A stretch of DNA of 64,000 nucleotides, taken from Whalleya microplaca (Eukaryota; Ascomycota; Sordariomycetes; Xylariales; Xylariaceae). The number at the start of each line of letters is the position of its first letter. Positions within the stretch are counted from its first letter, which is position 1. The translations under genes and the position numbers were made by a program. This document shows positions 13,993 through 27,015 of the stretch, one piece after another. The stretch lies in assembly GCA_022497155.1 (NCBI GenBank), contig MU385727.1:62001-126000 (forward strand). Direction: 5' to 3'. The notes under the pieces are model-generated. The model saw nothing but the letters and a program-made list of their open reading frames with translations, ran no database searches and was not told the origin of the DNA.

Positions 13993-14248
13993 TATTACGG
14001 CCGAATTAAGACTAATTAAAATTAGGATTAAAATTAGGATTAAGATTGGAATTAGGATTAGGTAGGGTACATAAACGCTATAATTACCTGGATAACTAAG
14101 TTACCCTACTTTACGTATATAGTAATTTCTAGCAGGCCTTATTAGGCTTACTTCCTTTTTTCCTTTTCCTCCTTATGTTAATAATTTTATTAGTAATACA
14201 GCCAGATCTTAAGCCCTGTTTTTCGCAAAAGGCGTATACCCCGTAACA
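13993..14248 (+). repeat. 3' LTR of element B
   Basis: It is the partner of the 7,095-7,348 LTR. Its first bases read TATTAC (TGTTAC with a G-to-A change) and it ends with an unmutated GTAACA. It is followed directly by the CTCGC duplication. Confidence 0.92.
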
Positions 14249-14253
14249 CTCGC
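14249..14253. repeat. target-site duplication of element B, right copy (CTCGC)
   Basis: Exact copy of the five bases at 7,090-7,094. Confidence 0.9.
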
Positions 14254-15620
14254 GATAAGACTTTTAGTTTCCTTTATTTATTATTTATTTTAAAAAAAAT
14301 ATAAAATTACGTCATTATAAACTTTAAAGTAATACCTAAAAATAAAAAAACGTAATAACGTTATTATTATTATTAACCGCCTAAAAAAATAAGCTTAATT
14401 AATAGTGTATACCTAAAAAGCGATAGCGCGAAACGCTATATATATATATTATAACGGGCCTTTCCGCATTTTTAAGATCCCTAAAAATATTATTAGCAAT
14501 AATAAACCTTAATTTATAATAAAATTTACTAATAAACTCTCCCGAATAATAAGTATTAAATTAAAATTTACTATATTAAAATATTATAAAATAATGGGAT
14601 AAATTAAAATTATAAATATATATATTAATTAAAGGTTATAGCTATTTATTAATTACTAATAAAATAATTAATCGAATGTATTACTAACTATAGACTATAT
14701 ATAAACTGCTTTATTATATAAGTTAACCGGTATATTTTTTTATAAAATAAAAATAGGTTTCCCGATATTATTTTATTTCGATTAATAGCGACAAATAGAA
14801 GCTAAAAATATAATAGATTTTCTATTTAAGGAGAAACTTTCTAAAAAAAAACGCAGGCTTAAATACGGAAAATATACAACTATATAACGATTATATATAA
14901 AACTATCGCTAAAGCTTAAAAGCAAATAATATAATAAATTAATAAATACTATCGGAAGCTGGATTTTAATATAAAAAACCGTATTTTTATTATAAAAAAG
15001 CGCTAGTTATAATAAACAGATCGACTTTTTAACAAACTTAATTTTCTTTTAACGTAATAATATTTTAAAATTAAGAAATAACTACTAAATAATACATTTC
15101 GGTTAGAAATTTTTAATACTTAAAAAACCTTTAACTTATATTACACTAACTGATTATAAAAATATCCAAATAATCCCTTTATAAAATAAAAATTAAAAAA
15201 TCTCACTAAATAAATAATCGAGCCAGAATTATAGGAAAAAAAGTAGGTTATAAAAACAGTATTAATATTGTAATTATACTATTATAAACTCTAATATAAA
15301 GTTAAATAAATCGGATAAAATACCGATAATACGTAATACCTAACTAAAAATTTCAAAAATGCCGCTATAAAATTAAATAAATTTTATATAAATAACCCAG
15401 AAGCGGCCGGTCCTTTTATCCGCCTAAAACTATAAAAATAAGCTGCAGAAAAAAATCGATTCGACCCGGATTATTTTAATAACGACAAGCTTACGTTAAA
15501 AAATAAACAGTAATATAAAAACGTAAAAAAACTAAATAAACATTTAAAATATAAACTATTTTAAACAAATAAACCTCTAATAAAATATAAAAAAATTTAT
15601 ATTATTACCTATTAAAATAA
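14254..15620 (+). mobile_element. Ty3/gypsy relic, right part (element A: integrase and chromodomain)
   Basis: Directly after element B the plus strand reads the middle and end of a gypsy integrase: KPxFIIKFTNKLSR near 14,500, a region matching the DGQTE motif near 14,600, LTIDYI near 14,680, and an STGxxPY-like stretch near 14,720. A chromodomain-like tail follows at about 15,250-15,420 (YKVKxIGxxTDNT, then NFKNAAIKLNKF), with NNPEAAGP after it. This supplies the parts missing from the fragment that ends at 7,094, so the two pieces are one element split by B. The 3' end and LTR are not defined. Confidence 0.78.
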
Positions 15621-16199
15621 AGACCCGATAATATAGCGGTTTAAATAAATACCCGAAACAATCCTTCCTTTTATTAGAAAATACTTTAAATATACGCAAA
15701 AAAGTCGGGATTTAATCCCCCCTTAAGCCTTATACCCCTCCTTTTTTTTCTGCGGGAGTAGTTACAGAAAGTACGTACCTACAGAGTATGTATAGACTAC
15801 CTATTATTATATACTCCCGTACGTTAATCGGTAACGGTATAACAGAATAGTTACCGCCCGGCGGGGCACCCAGCTTAAGTTTTTTAAGCAATTCCTATAA
15901 TCCGAAATAGCTTTTCTCCCTATCTATTTATAAATATATAATTAGTACTTATACTAAAGCCCTACCTCTAGCTATAGTAGTCTATACGTGAATAAAACGT
16001 CTTATATAAAAACTGCCTATAAGTTTTATTATTAAGTTAATTTTTTTTTTTAAAACTAAGACATAAACGCTATTTTAATAATTATAACTTATTTTATTAA
16101 TAAATCGAGTATTAATTTAGCGCTTTTATAAATATCATATTAAATAAAGGACTTACTTTTATAAGTAAGTTTTAATTTAAATTTTATTATTATAATAAA

Positions 16200-16870
16200 A
16201 TAAAATTACAACTTTTAATAGCGTTTTATATTTAAATTCATAAATAAATAAAGCGGATAAATTAAATATTAAAAGCGTATATATAAAACTTTATTCAAAC
16301 TTAATAAATAATGTAATTAAAGTTATTATTTTATGCCGCATTCGCTATAAATTGTATTATTAATCGGATAACCGGAAATGCGCTTTTTAAAGTTTTATAT
16401 AAATATTTCCCCGAATTTCGTACTTTTATATTTAAAGCCTTTTATTATAAAAAAGATTTTTAAGACGTATACCTGATTAAAATATCTAAAATAATTCCGA
16501 AAAAACTTAAAAAAACTATTAAAAAAGCGCTAATAAATTATACGCGAAATATTATTATAATAAATATATTTTTTTAACTTTATATATTAATTAAATAGTC
16601 GGGCTAAAATAATTAAAAACTTACGACTAAAATATTTTAAGTTCGCTTTAAAATTTATCGGACTTTTTAAAGTTATCGCAAAAATCGGCTTTTAAATTTA
16701 CCGGCTTACTTTATTTACGAAATATAGTCGAATTTATAACGTATTCTTTATATAATTTTTAAAATTATAAAAAGCTAAATCGTTCGACTTTTTGTTTATA
16801 TTTAACTTAAAAAACGACACAAAAATAAATAGCTAAAAATATAATTAACTATCGGGTATATTAAAAGAAA
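16200..16870 (+). mobile_element. Ty3/gypsy relic, integrase C-terminal part (element C)
   Basis: The plus strand here has the layout of the integrase C-terminal region of gypsy elements: a remnant like the TERVNxxLExYLR stretch near 16,250, a poorly preserved AEFAYNN region, then LKYFKFALKFIGLFKVIAKI and a IYNVFFI stretch near 16,740. About 16,490-16,830 is similar to the reverse complement of 350-660, so elements C and D belong to one family in opposite orientations. No RT was recognised upstream; the piece appears truncated. Confidence 0.6.
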
Positions 16871-17031
16871 ATATATTATAGAATAAAATAAAATAAATAG
16901 CTTATTAAATATAATTAATAAATATTAGCCGAAAGTATAACTAACGCTTAAAATAATATTATAAAATATAAACGAAAGTAAAAAAAAAAGTAAAAAAAAC
17001 GAAAAACTTAATAATAACGTTATCACGGCAT

Positions 17032-17057
17032 AGGCCTTATAAGGTATTATAAGGCCT
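17032..17057. repeat. perfect 11-bp inverted repeat with 4-nt loop
   Basis: The arms aggccttataa and ttataaggcct flank ggta. The repeat sits at the left edge of a short patch (to about 17,240) in which CpA and TpG are much commoner than in the surrounding RIP-mutated DNA. It could be part of a solo LTR or another short element. Confidence 0.6.
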
Positions 17058-17239
17058 TATAAGCTATAGCACACCCTAAGCCCCGCACACGTGACTTATT
17101 AAACCACATGCTTAATTAAATAGCTTAAGTAATTAAATAAAGAGGTTTTCTTAAGTCAGGCTATTATATAGCAATTAGTTAACCTTTTACTTCTCACCTT
17201 ATAATTTTTTAATAATATATACCTATTACGTAGCACGCG

Positions 17240-19019
17240 CCGCCTCCTTTCTTAAGCCGTTATAAGCTTAATAAATTAGAAAACGGCTAGCAGTTAACGT
17301 TAAATCTTATAGATTTTAAACGTTAAAATAAAATAGCTATAAAAAGGTACCGACAAATAAACAAAAACGAACCGAATATATCTTTTCGGATAATTAAATA
17401 AACTATTAATAAATAAAATAAAATAATATATTAATATAAAAAACATAAAAAATAGCTATTATATATAATATTTTAAAATTCGAATTTAAAAATAAGCAGG
17501 CTATATAATTTAAAATAATAAAAGCCCGGAAAACTAATAAATAAAAGTAAAAACTAAAAAGTAACGATATAAAAAAGCGGCTATTATAAATAGTATTTCA
17601 AGGATGGAATTTAAAAACAAGCGGACTAAATAACTAATAAAAGTATTAAATAAAAAATAATAGTTTTATTAATATTATTAGAATTTAAATTTAAGTTTTT
17701 CAAATCGATTATTTTATAATTTATTAACTAAGCTATAATATAATATTCCCGAAAAAATCCCAAAACCGGGCCGATAACTTAATTAAAAACTAAATTTTTT
17801 TTTCAATTTATTTAAAAATATAGCTTAAAAGTAATTAGGATATATTATTATAAACGCTTAAATAATAATAGTTTATATAGCGAAGCCGCGGTTTTTTATA
17901 CCGAAATAAAACTTATTTATATTACCGTTAGTTAAAAGACTAAAAGATTATTAAAAACAGCTTTAAAAAAGAAATAATTAAGTAAATATAACATTTATAG
18001 CCTTATATTTTAAATAATTAAAACCAATATCTTTATTTTTATTATAATTAATTAAGTCGTATTTAATATAATAGGTTTAAAATAAAGCGTTTTATATCTA
18101 AAAAAGTCGGAATTAGGCCGAAACTAAATCGACGCGCTAGTTTTTTCCCGTAATATATATAGTAAAGTTATATTTTTTAACGGCATTATTATTTACGTTT
18201 ATTTAATATTTTTAAGCTGAAATAGATTAAATAATAAAACTATTAAAACGCTTTTAGTTAAATATTATTAATTTAAAAACTTAATCAACTAATTTAGCTA
18301 TAAAAATAATACGGACGGGAAATAAATATACTAATAAACTTATATATATTATAGCTTTCGGAATATAAAATTTATATAAATATAAAACGCTAAATTAAAG
18401 AACTTATACTTAATCTTTAAAGGCTCGCTATTTTACGGCTAAAAAATATGCTAGGCCTTATTGTAATAAAGCCGATATAAAAGGTTTAAAGCAACTTAAT
18501 AACGTATTATATAGTAATTAAAAATACGGTTATAAGCTCGGCGGGTTTAATAATAACGGTAACGCTTTTTAAACTAAAAAATACCGCGGGCTATTTACGA
18601 AATAACGGCGTTATTATAACGCTAAACGGGCGTAATAAGCAGTTTTTTTTAAAAAAGCTAGCTCGGCCGGTATTAGTTTAACTAATATAGCTAATTTAGC
18701 TAATTTAGCTACTTTAGCGCTTATTAATATCGTTATCATTACTTACGTCAAATATTATAGCGAACGAAAAAATAAAAACGAAACTAACGAAATAATTTAA
18801 TAAACTTAATATAAAAAAAACGCAAAAAACAAAAAGCGTAAGAAATAATCCAATAAAATATTAAACAATTTTTGGGGGAAAAAAAGGAAAAAACGAAACA
18901 GTTAACTAATAGTTTTTAATAAATAAACTATAGCGGCAAAAAAGAAACCGGAATAACGACAAATTAGTTACGAACTAAAAAAAAAATAGCCTATATAAAT
19001 ACGGCTTAACTATTATTAC
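17240..19019. other. RIP-mutated DNA without recognisable gene
   Basis: AT-rich sequence with the RIP dinucleotide bias. I found no conserved transposon domain or gene in it. Confidence 0.6.
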
Positions 19020-20173
19020 CAGGGTTATGATAAATAACTTAAGTCATTAGTCATTTTTTAGTCACTAACTAACTTGCTAGTCTTAGTTAAAGGTTATGAC
19101 TAACTAAGCTAGTCTTAATTAGACCTGCTGACTAACTAGGCTAGTTTTAATCAAGTGGCTAATTAACTTAAGTCATTTATAAGTTAGTTAGTTAGTGACT
19201 TAAAAATAACTAATAACTAGCTAAGCCTTTGTGATTTTTTTAATAATTATTTAAACCTTTGTATAACTTATTTAATTGAAAAGGTATAATTTTTATTTTA
19301 AGTTTAATAACTATAATATAATGCATTATTAATATAAGTAAAAATAATATTTTATGTTATATTTAAAAAGATATTTAATTTATTTTATTGGTTTTTTAAT
19401 AAACGTGCTTAAACGACGAATTGGAAATTTTCAAATGAAATATTTTAAATATTACTATAATCTGTTTATTTTAATATGTAATAATAGATTTTTAGCGTTA
19501 ATATCTATAATATATAATATACGTATAATAAACTAAAAAGAGTTATAATATTTATTATAATAAAGGAGATATTAAATTTATTACACTTATTTTTTTAAAA
19601 ACGTATTTAAACGACAAATTAAAAAGTTTTAAATTAAATGTTTTTAATATAAACATAACTTTATAAATTTAAATAATATTATAACTTTTTTACCGTTAAC
19701 AATTATATTATATAATATACTTATAGTCAGTTAAGAACCGGCTTTAATAAATATTATAATAAAAAAGATATTTAATTTATTATAGCAAATTTTCGGAAAG
19801 GTGCTTAAACGACGAATTAGAAAATTTTAAATTAAATTATTTTAATATTTAATTAATTAGCTTATTTTAATAAGTAAAATTACTATTTTAACTTCATTAG
19901 TTATAAAGTTAAAGTAATAAAGTAATACTATAAGTTAATTTAAAGTTAAAATATATATAATATTTAAAGCGGTATTTGATTTTTTTCTTTTTTTTTAAAA
20001 AAAGTAATTTCTTAATAAGTCATTAGTTATCTTTAAGTGACTAACTAACTTAAGCAGATTAGTCTTAGTTAGTCACTTGACTTACTAGCTTGACTTAAGT
20101 CATAAGCCTAACTAACTTAAGTCACTAAATCTAATGACTTAAGTCACTAATTAGTGACTTAATTATAACCCTG
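19020..20173. mobile_element. hAT-like non-autonomous element candidate
   Basis: The left end reads CAGGGTTAT and the right end is its inverted counterpart, ATAACCCTG. CAGGG ends are typical of hAT transposons. Subterminal regions at 19,034-19,217 and 20,010-20,165 are crowded with direct and inverted copies of short words such as AGTCACTAACTAACTT and CTTAAGTCA, as in hAT subterminal repeats. The interior holds three tandem 198-bp units and no transposase. No 8-bp target duplication is visible: the left flank is attattac, and the right flank shows gtaataat, its reverse complement, seven bases beyond the end. The hAT assignment is therefore tentative. Confidence 0.55.
19355..19870. repeat. three tandem 198-bp units
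   Basis: The word AAACGAC recurs at 19,411, 19,609 and 19,807, exactly 198 bases apart. The flanking sequence (AGATATTTAATTT before it, GAATT and ATTTTAAAT-like words after it) follows at each site. The copies differ by scattered changes. A 60-codon open stretch at 19,354-19,536 lies in the first unit and looks fortuitous. Confidence 0.75.
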
Positions 20174-23100
20174 CTCTCAAGTAATAATTAACGATATACC
20201 GTTAGCTATATTTTTTATAAAGTTTCCGCTATAAAATTCCTTTTTAAATTATATATTTAACAGCTTTATTTCGGAAGTTTATTTTCGCATAATATTATTT
20301 CGTTATATTAAAATTTTATAGTCGATTAAGTAATTTTAAGGTACTAAAATATATTATAATTTTTTAAAACGTTTTAAACCAGTTTTTTAGCGGCTATAAA
20401 ATAATGAATAGTAAAAAAAATTCCGGTATTTTTTATATTAGTTTATTTAATCGAGGTATTTTTCCTATAAAAATATTAAGCTAAATATTAATAAAGTTGT
20501 TGATTTTTTTTATTAATTATTTAGCTCATCGGACGGCTTTAATAGTTTACGTAATAAATTATCCGCTACTTAATATCGTTTTTTAAGGATATATTTTATT
20601 TCGAAATTAAATATTTTAATAAAAACTATTTACCGAGTTAATGTTACGTTAAATAAGCTAGAAAATTTAACATTTAATTAAGCGATTAAAACTTTGGCAT
20701 TAATTTCGAGAATAAATTTTATACCGTAAAAGTAATTTTATAATTATCAAAAAAACTTAATTACCCCGAAACATTCTCGTTTTATAATATCGTAATTAAG
20801 TTTTAGCTTTTTTTATATATTAAATTTAAATCTCGCAAATTAAACGTATTTATTAATTTCTTATTTTAATATATATTTTTATTTAATACTTAATGCATTA
20901 ATTTTAAATTAAATAATATATCTGTTTATATAATCGAAAATAATTAAATAGAATATATTAATTAACGTTATTTTAAGTTTATTTATAGCTTATTATTACT
21001 TTATTTCCTATTTCCAATTTGCGTTTTTCCAGAGAAATTTTATTAGTAATAAAGTAATTAATATATAATATATAATTTATATATAATAATAAACTGTAAT
21101 TTTTAAAAATGCCTACATTTTAAAAATATTACCGCAAAATATTTATGCCGTAATTTTAATAATCTTAGCTTAATTAAAAAAACAACTATTAATATTACAT
21201 AAATAGCCGATAATAACGGCAGCGTTTTTATATTAATCGCTTTTCTCCGCATTAACTATGGCTCCCGTTAATTTAAAATTAAGTAAAATATTATTAATAT
21301 TTTTTAAATATTTATAAATAAATCGTTTTATTTTTAGTGCGATTTTTTAATTATTATATTTCGTTTTTAGTTTTTTAATATTAATATTATCGAAAAATAG
21401 CTTGCATTTATCGGGTATAAAGTCAAATAAAATCCGGGTAATAATATATAAAAACTATATTACTAAATTAGTCCTTTTTTATAGCAAAGTCGTTATCCGG
21501 AAAAGCCCGATCGGTATTAAAAATATAATATAATTTTTGCTAAATATAAATAATAATATTTAATTATATTTTAAAAAATCTATTATAAAAATTATTACTT
21601 ATATAATAAATTCCTCCGTAAATTTATTATAATTACTCGGAAAAAAGGCGTTTTATATTTATATAATATTTAGTTTTATTACCGAATTAATTAACCGAAA
21701 GTTTTTATTTTTTAACTATAAATTAAGCATTACGGTATAAAATATAAGATTTTTTTAATATCTTATTTTTAAGCCGATTTTATAGGATATTTAAAACCTG
21801 TATTTTTAATAGCGCTAAAATAAAAATTAATTTAGCTTATTAAATATTATATAGTATTATTTTAATTTTATACGGAAAAAATACTTTTTCCTTAATTTGG
21901 CCGATTTTTATAAAATCTTAAGCTAATGTTATTTTTTATTAATAAAAAATCTCGATTAATATTGCCTTTTTTTAATCCGTAAATTCTATATTTAATAGCT
22001 TTATTTTAATAACGTTTAAACGTTTTTTCGTTAATTTAATATTTTATAACGTAAAAGTAAAACGCGAAATAATATCTTTATATTTTTAATTTATTTTAGA
22101 TATATTTAAGGGTTCGAAATTTAGTTTTAAATTTTATAATATTACTTGCTTTTAATTAATCGACCTTAAAAAGACTATATTATTTAATTTATATATTATA
22201 TATAACTTAATTTTATTTTTCCGTAACGCCTTTTTACAGTATAATATTATATATTATATTACTTATTTGAATTTCTTTTTAATAATTTCCCGTAATAAGC
22301 CTAATAAATAATTATTAAATAGCGAGGCTTATATTTAATTGCTATTTTAAAATATTTTATTAATAATAATTTTTATTCGCTTATTAATTTATCCTAAACT
22401 TAAGTTATTTTAAACTACACTTTTAAAATTTGCTAAATTTATTATTATTATAATATTTTAAGGCTTTTATTTATTATTAACTTAACCTTTAATATTAGCG
22501 GTTATTAATTTTTTAAAAAATTAACGATATTAGTTAAGATTTGCTTAATTAGCTTATCATATATAAAAGGTATTATAATTCTAATATTTCCGAAAAATAT
22601 TAAAGCTATTAATAAGCTTTTTTTAAAATAAAGTATTATATATAATTAAAAAATAAAATTAAAGCCGAAAAATAACGGGAATGCGGCTTTAAAATTTCTA
22701 ACTATATAAATTGGTAGCGGTAAGTTATAACTTATTAATTATATAAGTTTTTCGATTAAACTAAAGCTTCTAGTTTTATTGTTTACTAGTATATTAAAGC
22801 CGGATTACGTAATCTTAATTTTTCGCATAAATATTTAATACTTAAAAATATATAATTACGTAATAATATTTAATTAAGTACCTATATTAATAACTGCAAT
22901 AATTAAGTCTTTATAGTTTTTAAAACTAATCTTTATAATTAATTAAGGTAATAATTAGATATATATTCCGATATCTTAAATAAATACCGGCAGAAATACT
23001 ATAATAATTTAAATAGCGTTACCGGGTATTATAAATATATTATTAATTAATATATTTATAAAGCTATTTTAAAATTTATTAGGCATAAAAGCTGGCTATA

Positions 23101-26100
23101 ATACGTTTGGTATAAAATTAAACTAAAATTATTATCTTTATTACTACTAATTAATCATTTTAGCTAAAAAATATAAATTATTTTATAAAATTTTTAATTT
23201 ATTTTATTTATTTTATTAAATAAGTATTAAAATAATGCTTTATTAAATTCCGTATAATATTTAATTAGATTATTTTATAAAACTTTAAATTTTTTCGCTG
23301 CATTTTTAAAGATCTTTTTTTGCTAATATTCCGAAATTAAAACTAAAGCTAATTAATTAGATATAATGCTTTTTGGCTTATTAGCTTAGGTTTATTTCGG
23401 CGTTTTTAAAACTATTAAAAATAGAGGGTTTAGTTTTAATAGTATTTTATCGATCGTCCTTTTTACAGATATATTACTATTTATATTTTTATGCCTTTTT
23501 AATATTAAAATATTAATTTTACTCTTACTTTTATATTAAAACGGCTTAATTATTATTTTAAATATAGAATTCCCGCTTTTATTTATAATTAGTTTTTTTA
23601 AAGGTAATTTTATAGGTTTATAAGTTTATAAAAAGCGTTATTTTGTAGGCTTTTTATTTTAATATTATTAATTTTTAAATCCGTAATTAATATTATTTCC
23701 TGTTTATAATTTTATAAATTAACTATTAATCGAATAAAATTATAGTTTTATTTAAACTTTATATTTTTTTCGATTTTATTATATTTATAAAAATAATAAT
23801 AAGCTAATTTTTAAATTTAAGTACTATATATCTTTATTTTATATAGGAATTATAAATAAGCTTAAATAATATTTTTATTTATTTATTTTACTTTCGGTAA
23901 TTATATGCCTAAAAAATAAGATATTTCTAATTTCGGGACTAATTTAAAAACTTCCGATAAAATATCCCTTAAGTTAATTATTATATTATATTATATTATC
24001 GCGGCTTAATAACGTCATTAAGAAATAAGTAATAAAAAATGGCCTAATTTTCCGTAAAAAAATAGGTATTTCGATTATACCTTTAAAATAATATCGGTTA
24101 TAATATATATTAACTGGTTTAATTTTATCGGCTATTATAATTTTTATATCTTTCTCTTTTATTTAAAAGCCTGGCGTAATAAATATTAAAAAATATATCC
24201 GCCGTTTTATATTTTTAAGCATTTTATTAAGTAAAGGTTTCTTTTTATAAGGCGTAATATTTTTATTTTAATAATATTAATCGAAATTTCTTTATAAATG
24301 TAGTAAAATTTTTATTAGCTTTAAGTTATATAATAAATATTTATTTTATAGATTTAATTAAGTCTTTTATTTCGTTTAATTAAAAAAATAAAGTCTTTTT
24401 TTAGGATAACCTTAGGCTGCTTTAGGTTTACTAGTAATAAACGGAACCGAACCGATTGTTAGCGATTAACCGAGTTATTTTTATATAATCGATTAAGTAA
24501 AACCCGTTAGATATTACGGTTATTATAATTTATTAGGCCGACTATAACATCCGCTTATATATATATAACGTTTTAGGCTTTTTTATAATTTAATTCGAAA
24601 AGCTTGTTATATAATTTCGAATAAAACTATATAATCCGCTTAATAACCTTTTAATTAATTTTCTGTTATAAACTATTAATAAAAATAGTATTTTATCTCT
24701 TAATTTTTTTTTATTTCCGGACGTTTTTTACCCGAACCGAATGATCTAAAATATAGTAATAAATTTTTATAAATCCGAATAATTTATTACCTCTTTTTAG
24801 GTTTTTTAGCCGTTTTATAAAAGTTTTTGTTTATTTTAAATTACTAATTTTAAAATATCGCTTTAAAATTACTTTTGTTTTTTTTTTAAATATTAATACC
24901 TTTTAATAAAGTTTCGATTTATCGCTTATTTATCTAGTTATTTATTTAATATAGCATTTCTTTAATTTTAATATTATTTATTAAGCTATATTTATTAAAT
25001 ATATACGTTATATTTTTAATTTAATTTATAACATTATTCTTATTAAATAAAAGCTATAAATAGTTTCGAAAGTTTAGTAACACAGTTATTACTATAAACC
25101 TAGTTTCTCCGGTTATAATAATTTGCTTTTAATCGGAAGTTATATCTTAATTTATAAGCTTTTTATTAAGTTATATATTTTTCGTTATATTAAGCAATAA
25201 AGCCTTTTAGCTAGTTATTTTTAATTGAATGTTCTAATTATATAATGCCGAATCTCCTTTATTTTAACGGTATTTTTAATTAGTAATAAAGTTAATAATT
25301 TCTTAATTATCGGTTAGTCGGAGGGATTTTTTTTAACTATATCTGGTATAATTTAAGATATTTTATTATTTAACTGTTTTAATTATTTAGTTATATTTAA
25401 TTTTAGGGAAATATATTTTATTTTTTTAATTATATTAAGTTATAGTTTTAATCATATTTTAGATATAAAATTATAGCTATTTTTTAGGACGCTAATAATA
25501 GCCTTAAAAGTTAGGAGATTTTTAAAAAAAATCTCGATAATAAATTGCCAACCTAGCTATTATATTATATTAATTAATTAATTGCGTAATAAAATTATTT
25601 ATAGGCTAATTAAAAGCTTAAATATTATTCTCGTTATTTAAATTTTACTTTAGTTTACCTTATAAATTTAAACCGTAATATATTTTTATATATTATTTAT
25701 TATATACTTTATAATTTTTTAATCTTTTTTAATCTTTCATATTATTAATTTTCTTATATTTAACTTATTTTATTAAAACTTATGTTTTTTTATATTTTTA
25801 TATTATTATATTCTTGTGCTTTTTATATTTTATGTTTTTATATTTTTACGTTATTAGTTTATTAATATATATTATAAGATTTTTATAAGTTTTTTTATTA
25901 ATTTGTTTATTTTTAGCATTATTTTTTTATTTTAAATAATCGTTTATTATTAGTTCTTTTTTTAATTAGTGTTTTTTTTATAAGTTCGGTTAGTTTAATA
26001 ATTTTTAAGGGTTTTATTAAAATCCTTTTTAGCCCTATTTTATTGCCGCTTTCATTTGGACTATTTTTCTCAATTAATCAGAAAGGCGAAAAAGTTAAAG

Positions 26101-27015
26101 CCTATTTAGGAGAGCTAAATGTCTTAAAATAAGGTATCGGGGTAAAGAAAGTACCGCTTTATATTTAATTAATTAAAAGTAATTAAGGCAATAAAAGAGT
26201 TATTTATAACAGCGATTAATCTTAAGGAGAGATATGTTTATTATCGGCGATAAGGCCGCCTAAACTATATATATTCTATCTAAAAGTAAAAGTAAAAAAC
26301 AAGCGATATATATATGCTACGGTATATTAGCCTTATAATAATAATAAATAACTTTATATTTTTATTTTTAAGTTATAATAAAAATGATTATTATAAAGTA
26401 ATAATATATATTATAAAAATGAAAATTTAACATTTAAGTTATAATAAAGCTATAATTTTAAATGCTTAAAATTTTTAAAATTTTTTAAATATTATATTAT
26501 TTAATTTAATTTAAGCTAGTTTAAAGGTTTTTTCTCAGGGCTTTATATTAATAATATTTATATTAAAAAACTTTATTTATATATTTTATTTATTATAAAT
26601 ATTAATAGTTTTTACGTTTTAAGTAATAATATATATATATATATATATATTATAATTTAAGCTTTATTATTATAAAAACTAGTTATAATAATAATGAGTT
26701 ACACCTTTTATTTAAGTAATATAATATAATAAAACTAAAGATTTAAAACTACGGGAGGTGCGTAAATATTTAATATAATGGCTACCTTACTTTATTTAAT
26801 TAATTATAAAGTCCGTACATTATTAATTTCACACTTTATTATTATATTACCTTAAGTTAAAATTAAGCTAATTAAGTCATAAAACTAAGTGAATTTATAA
26901 CATTTATAAACTTTATTTTTTTTTCCTAATTTAATAACTATATTAATAATGTAGCTATGTATTAAGAATTGTTTTTTATAAGCATATATGCCTTAACCTT
27001 AACTTAATTAAAGTG
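20174..27015. other. RIP-mutated DNA without recognisable gene
   Basis: About 6.8 kb of AT-rich sequence in which I read both strands without finding a conserved domain. Stretches such as 24,400-24,600 keep several CpG sites and are probably old transposon sequence. There is a (TA)n run at 26,629-26,652. Ordinary base composition begins near 27,015. Confidence 0.6.
26629..26652. repeat. (TA)n microsatellite
   Basis: About twelve uninterrupted AT dinucleotides near the right edge of the AT-rich block. Confidence 0.9.

Larger units (their letters stand above)
7095..14248 (+). mobile_element. Complete, RIP-inactivated Ty3/gypsy retrotransposon (element B)
   Basis: The element is 7,154 bp: 254/256-bp LTRs flanked by CTCGC duplications, a purine tract before the 3' LTR, and a gag-pol interior. 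A gag-like frame begins near 7,466. Pol runs in one plus frame: the end of the aspartic protease (VILGRK) near 9,700; RT 10,861-11,220 with AYINNIIIFS near 11,170; the RT thumb (FLGFYNFYRKFI) near 11,420; RNase H (INASNN, KLLIIIKAL, TNYQALKYF) 11,600-11,980; integrase 12,180-13,130; and a chromodomain-like tail near 13,500-13,640. Gag and pol sit in frames that differ by -1. Many stops interrupt the frames, and the catalytic Asp pair of the RT is changed to Asn. It is inserted within element A. Confidence 0.93.
1..27015. other. AT-rich, RIP-mutated repeat block
   Basis: The block is strikingly AT-rich. CpA and TpG are scarce while TpA is everywhere, and many CpG sites survive. This is the pattern expected from repeat-induced point mutation (C to T in CpA context, on both strands), known from Pezizomycotina. 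Conserved transposon domains can still be read but are interrupted by TAA and TAG codons where Gln, Arg or Trp would be expected. No intact gene was found. Composition changes to ordinary genic sequence within about 50 bp near 27,015. Whether the block is pericentromeric, subtelomeric or interstitial cannot be told from this window. Confidence 0.93.

Noticed and set aside
15758..15832. Possible MITE with gcgggagta/tactcccg ends
   Set aside because: The inverted match is only about 7-8 bp with no target duplication, too weak to call.
19354..19536. 60-codon open frame rich in Ile, Tyr and Asn
   Set aside because: It sits in one unit of the 198-bp tandem repeat and is broken in the other two; composition alone explains it.
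1..27015. Mitochondrial DNA as source of the AT-rich block
   Set aside because: There are no mitochondrial genes, rRNA or tRNA. The content is gypsy elements with a CpA/TpG depletion typical of nuclear RIP, and it joins nuclear genes without a break.
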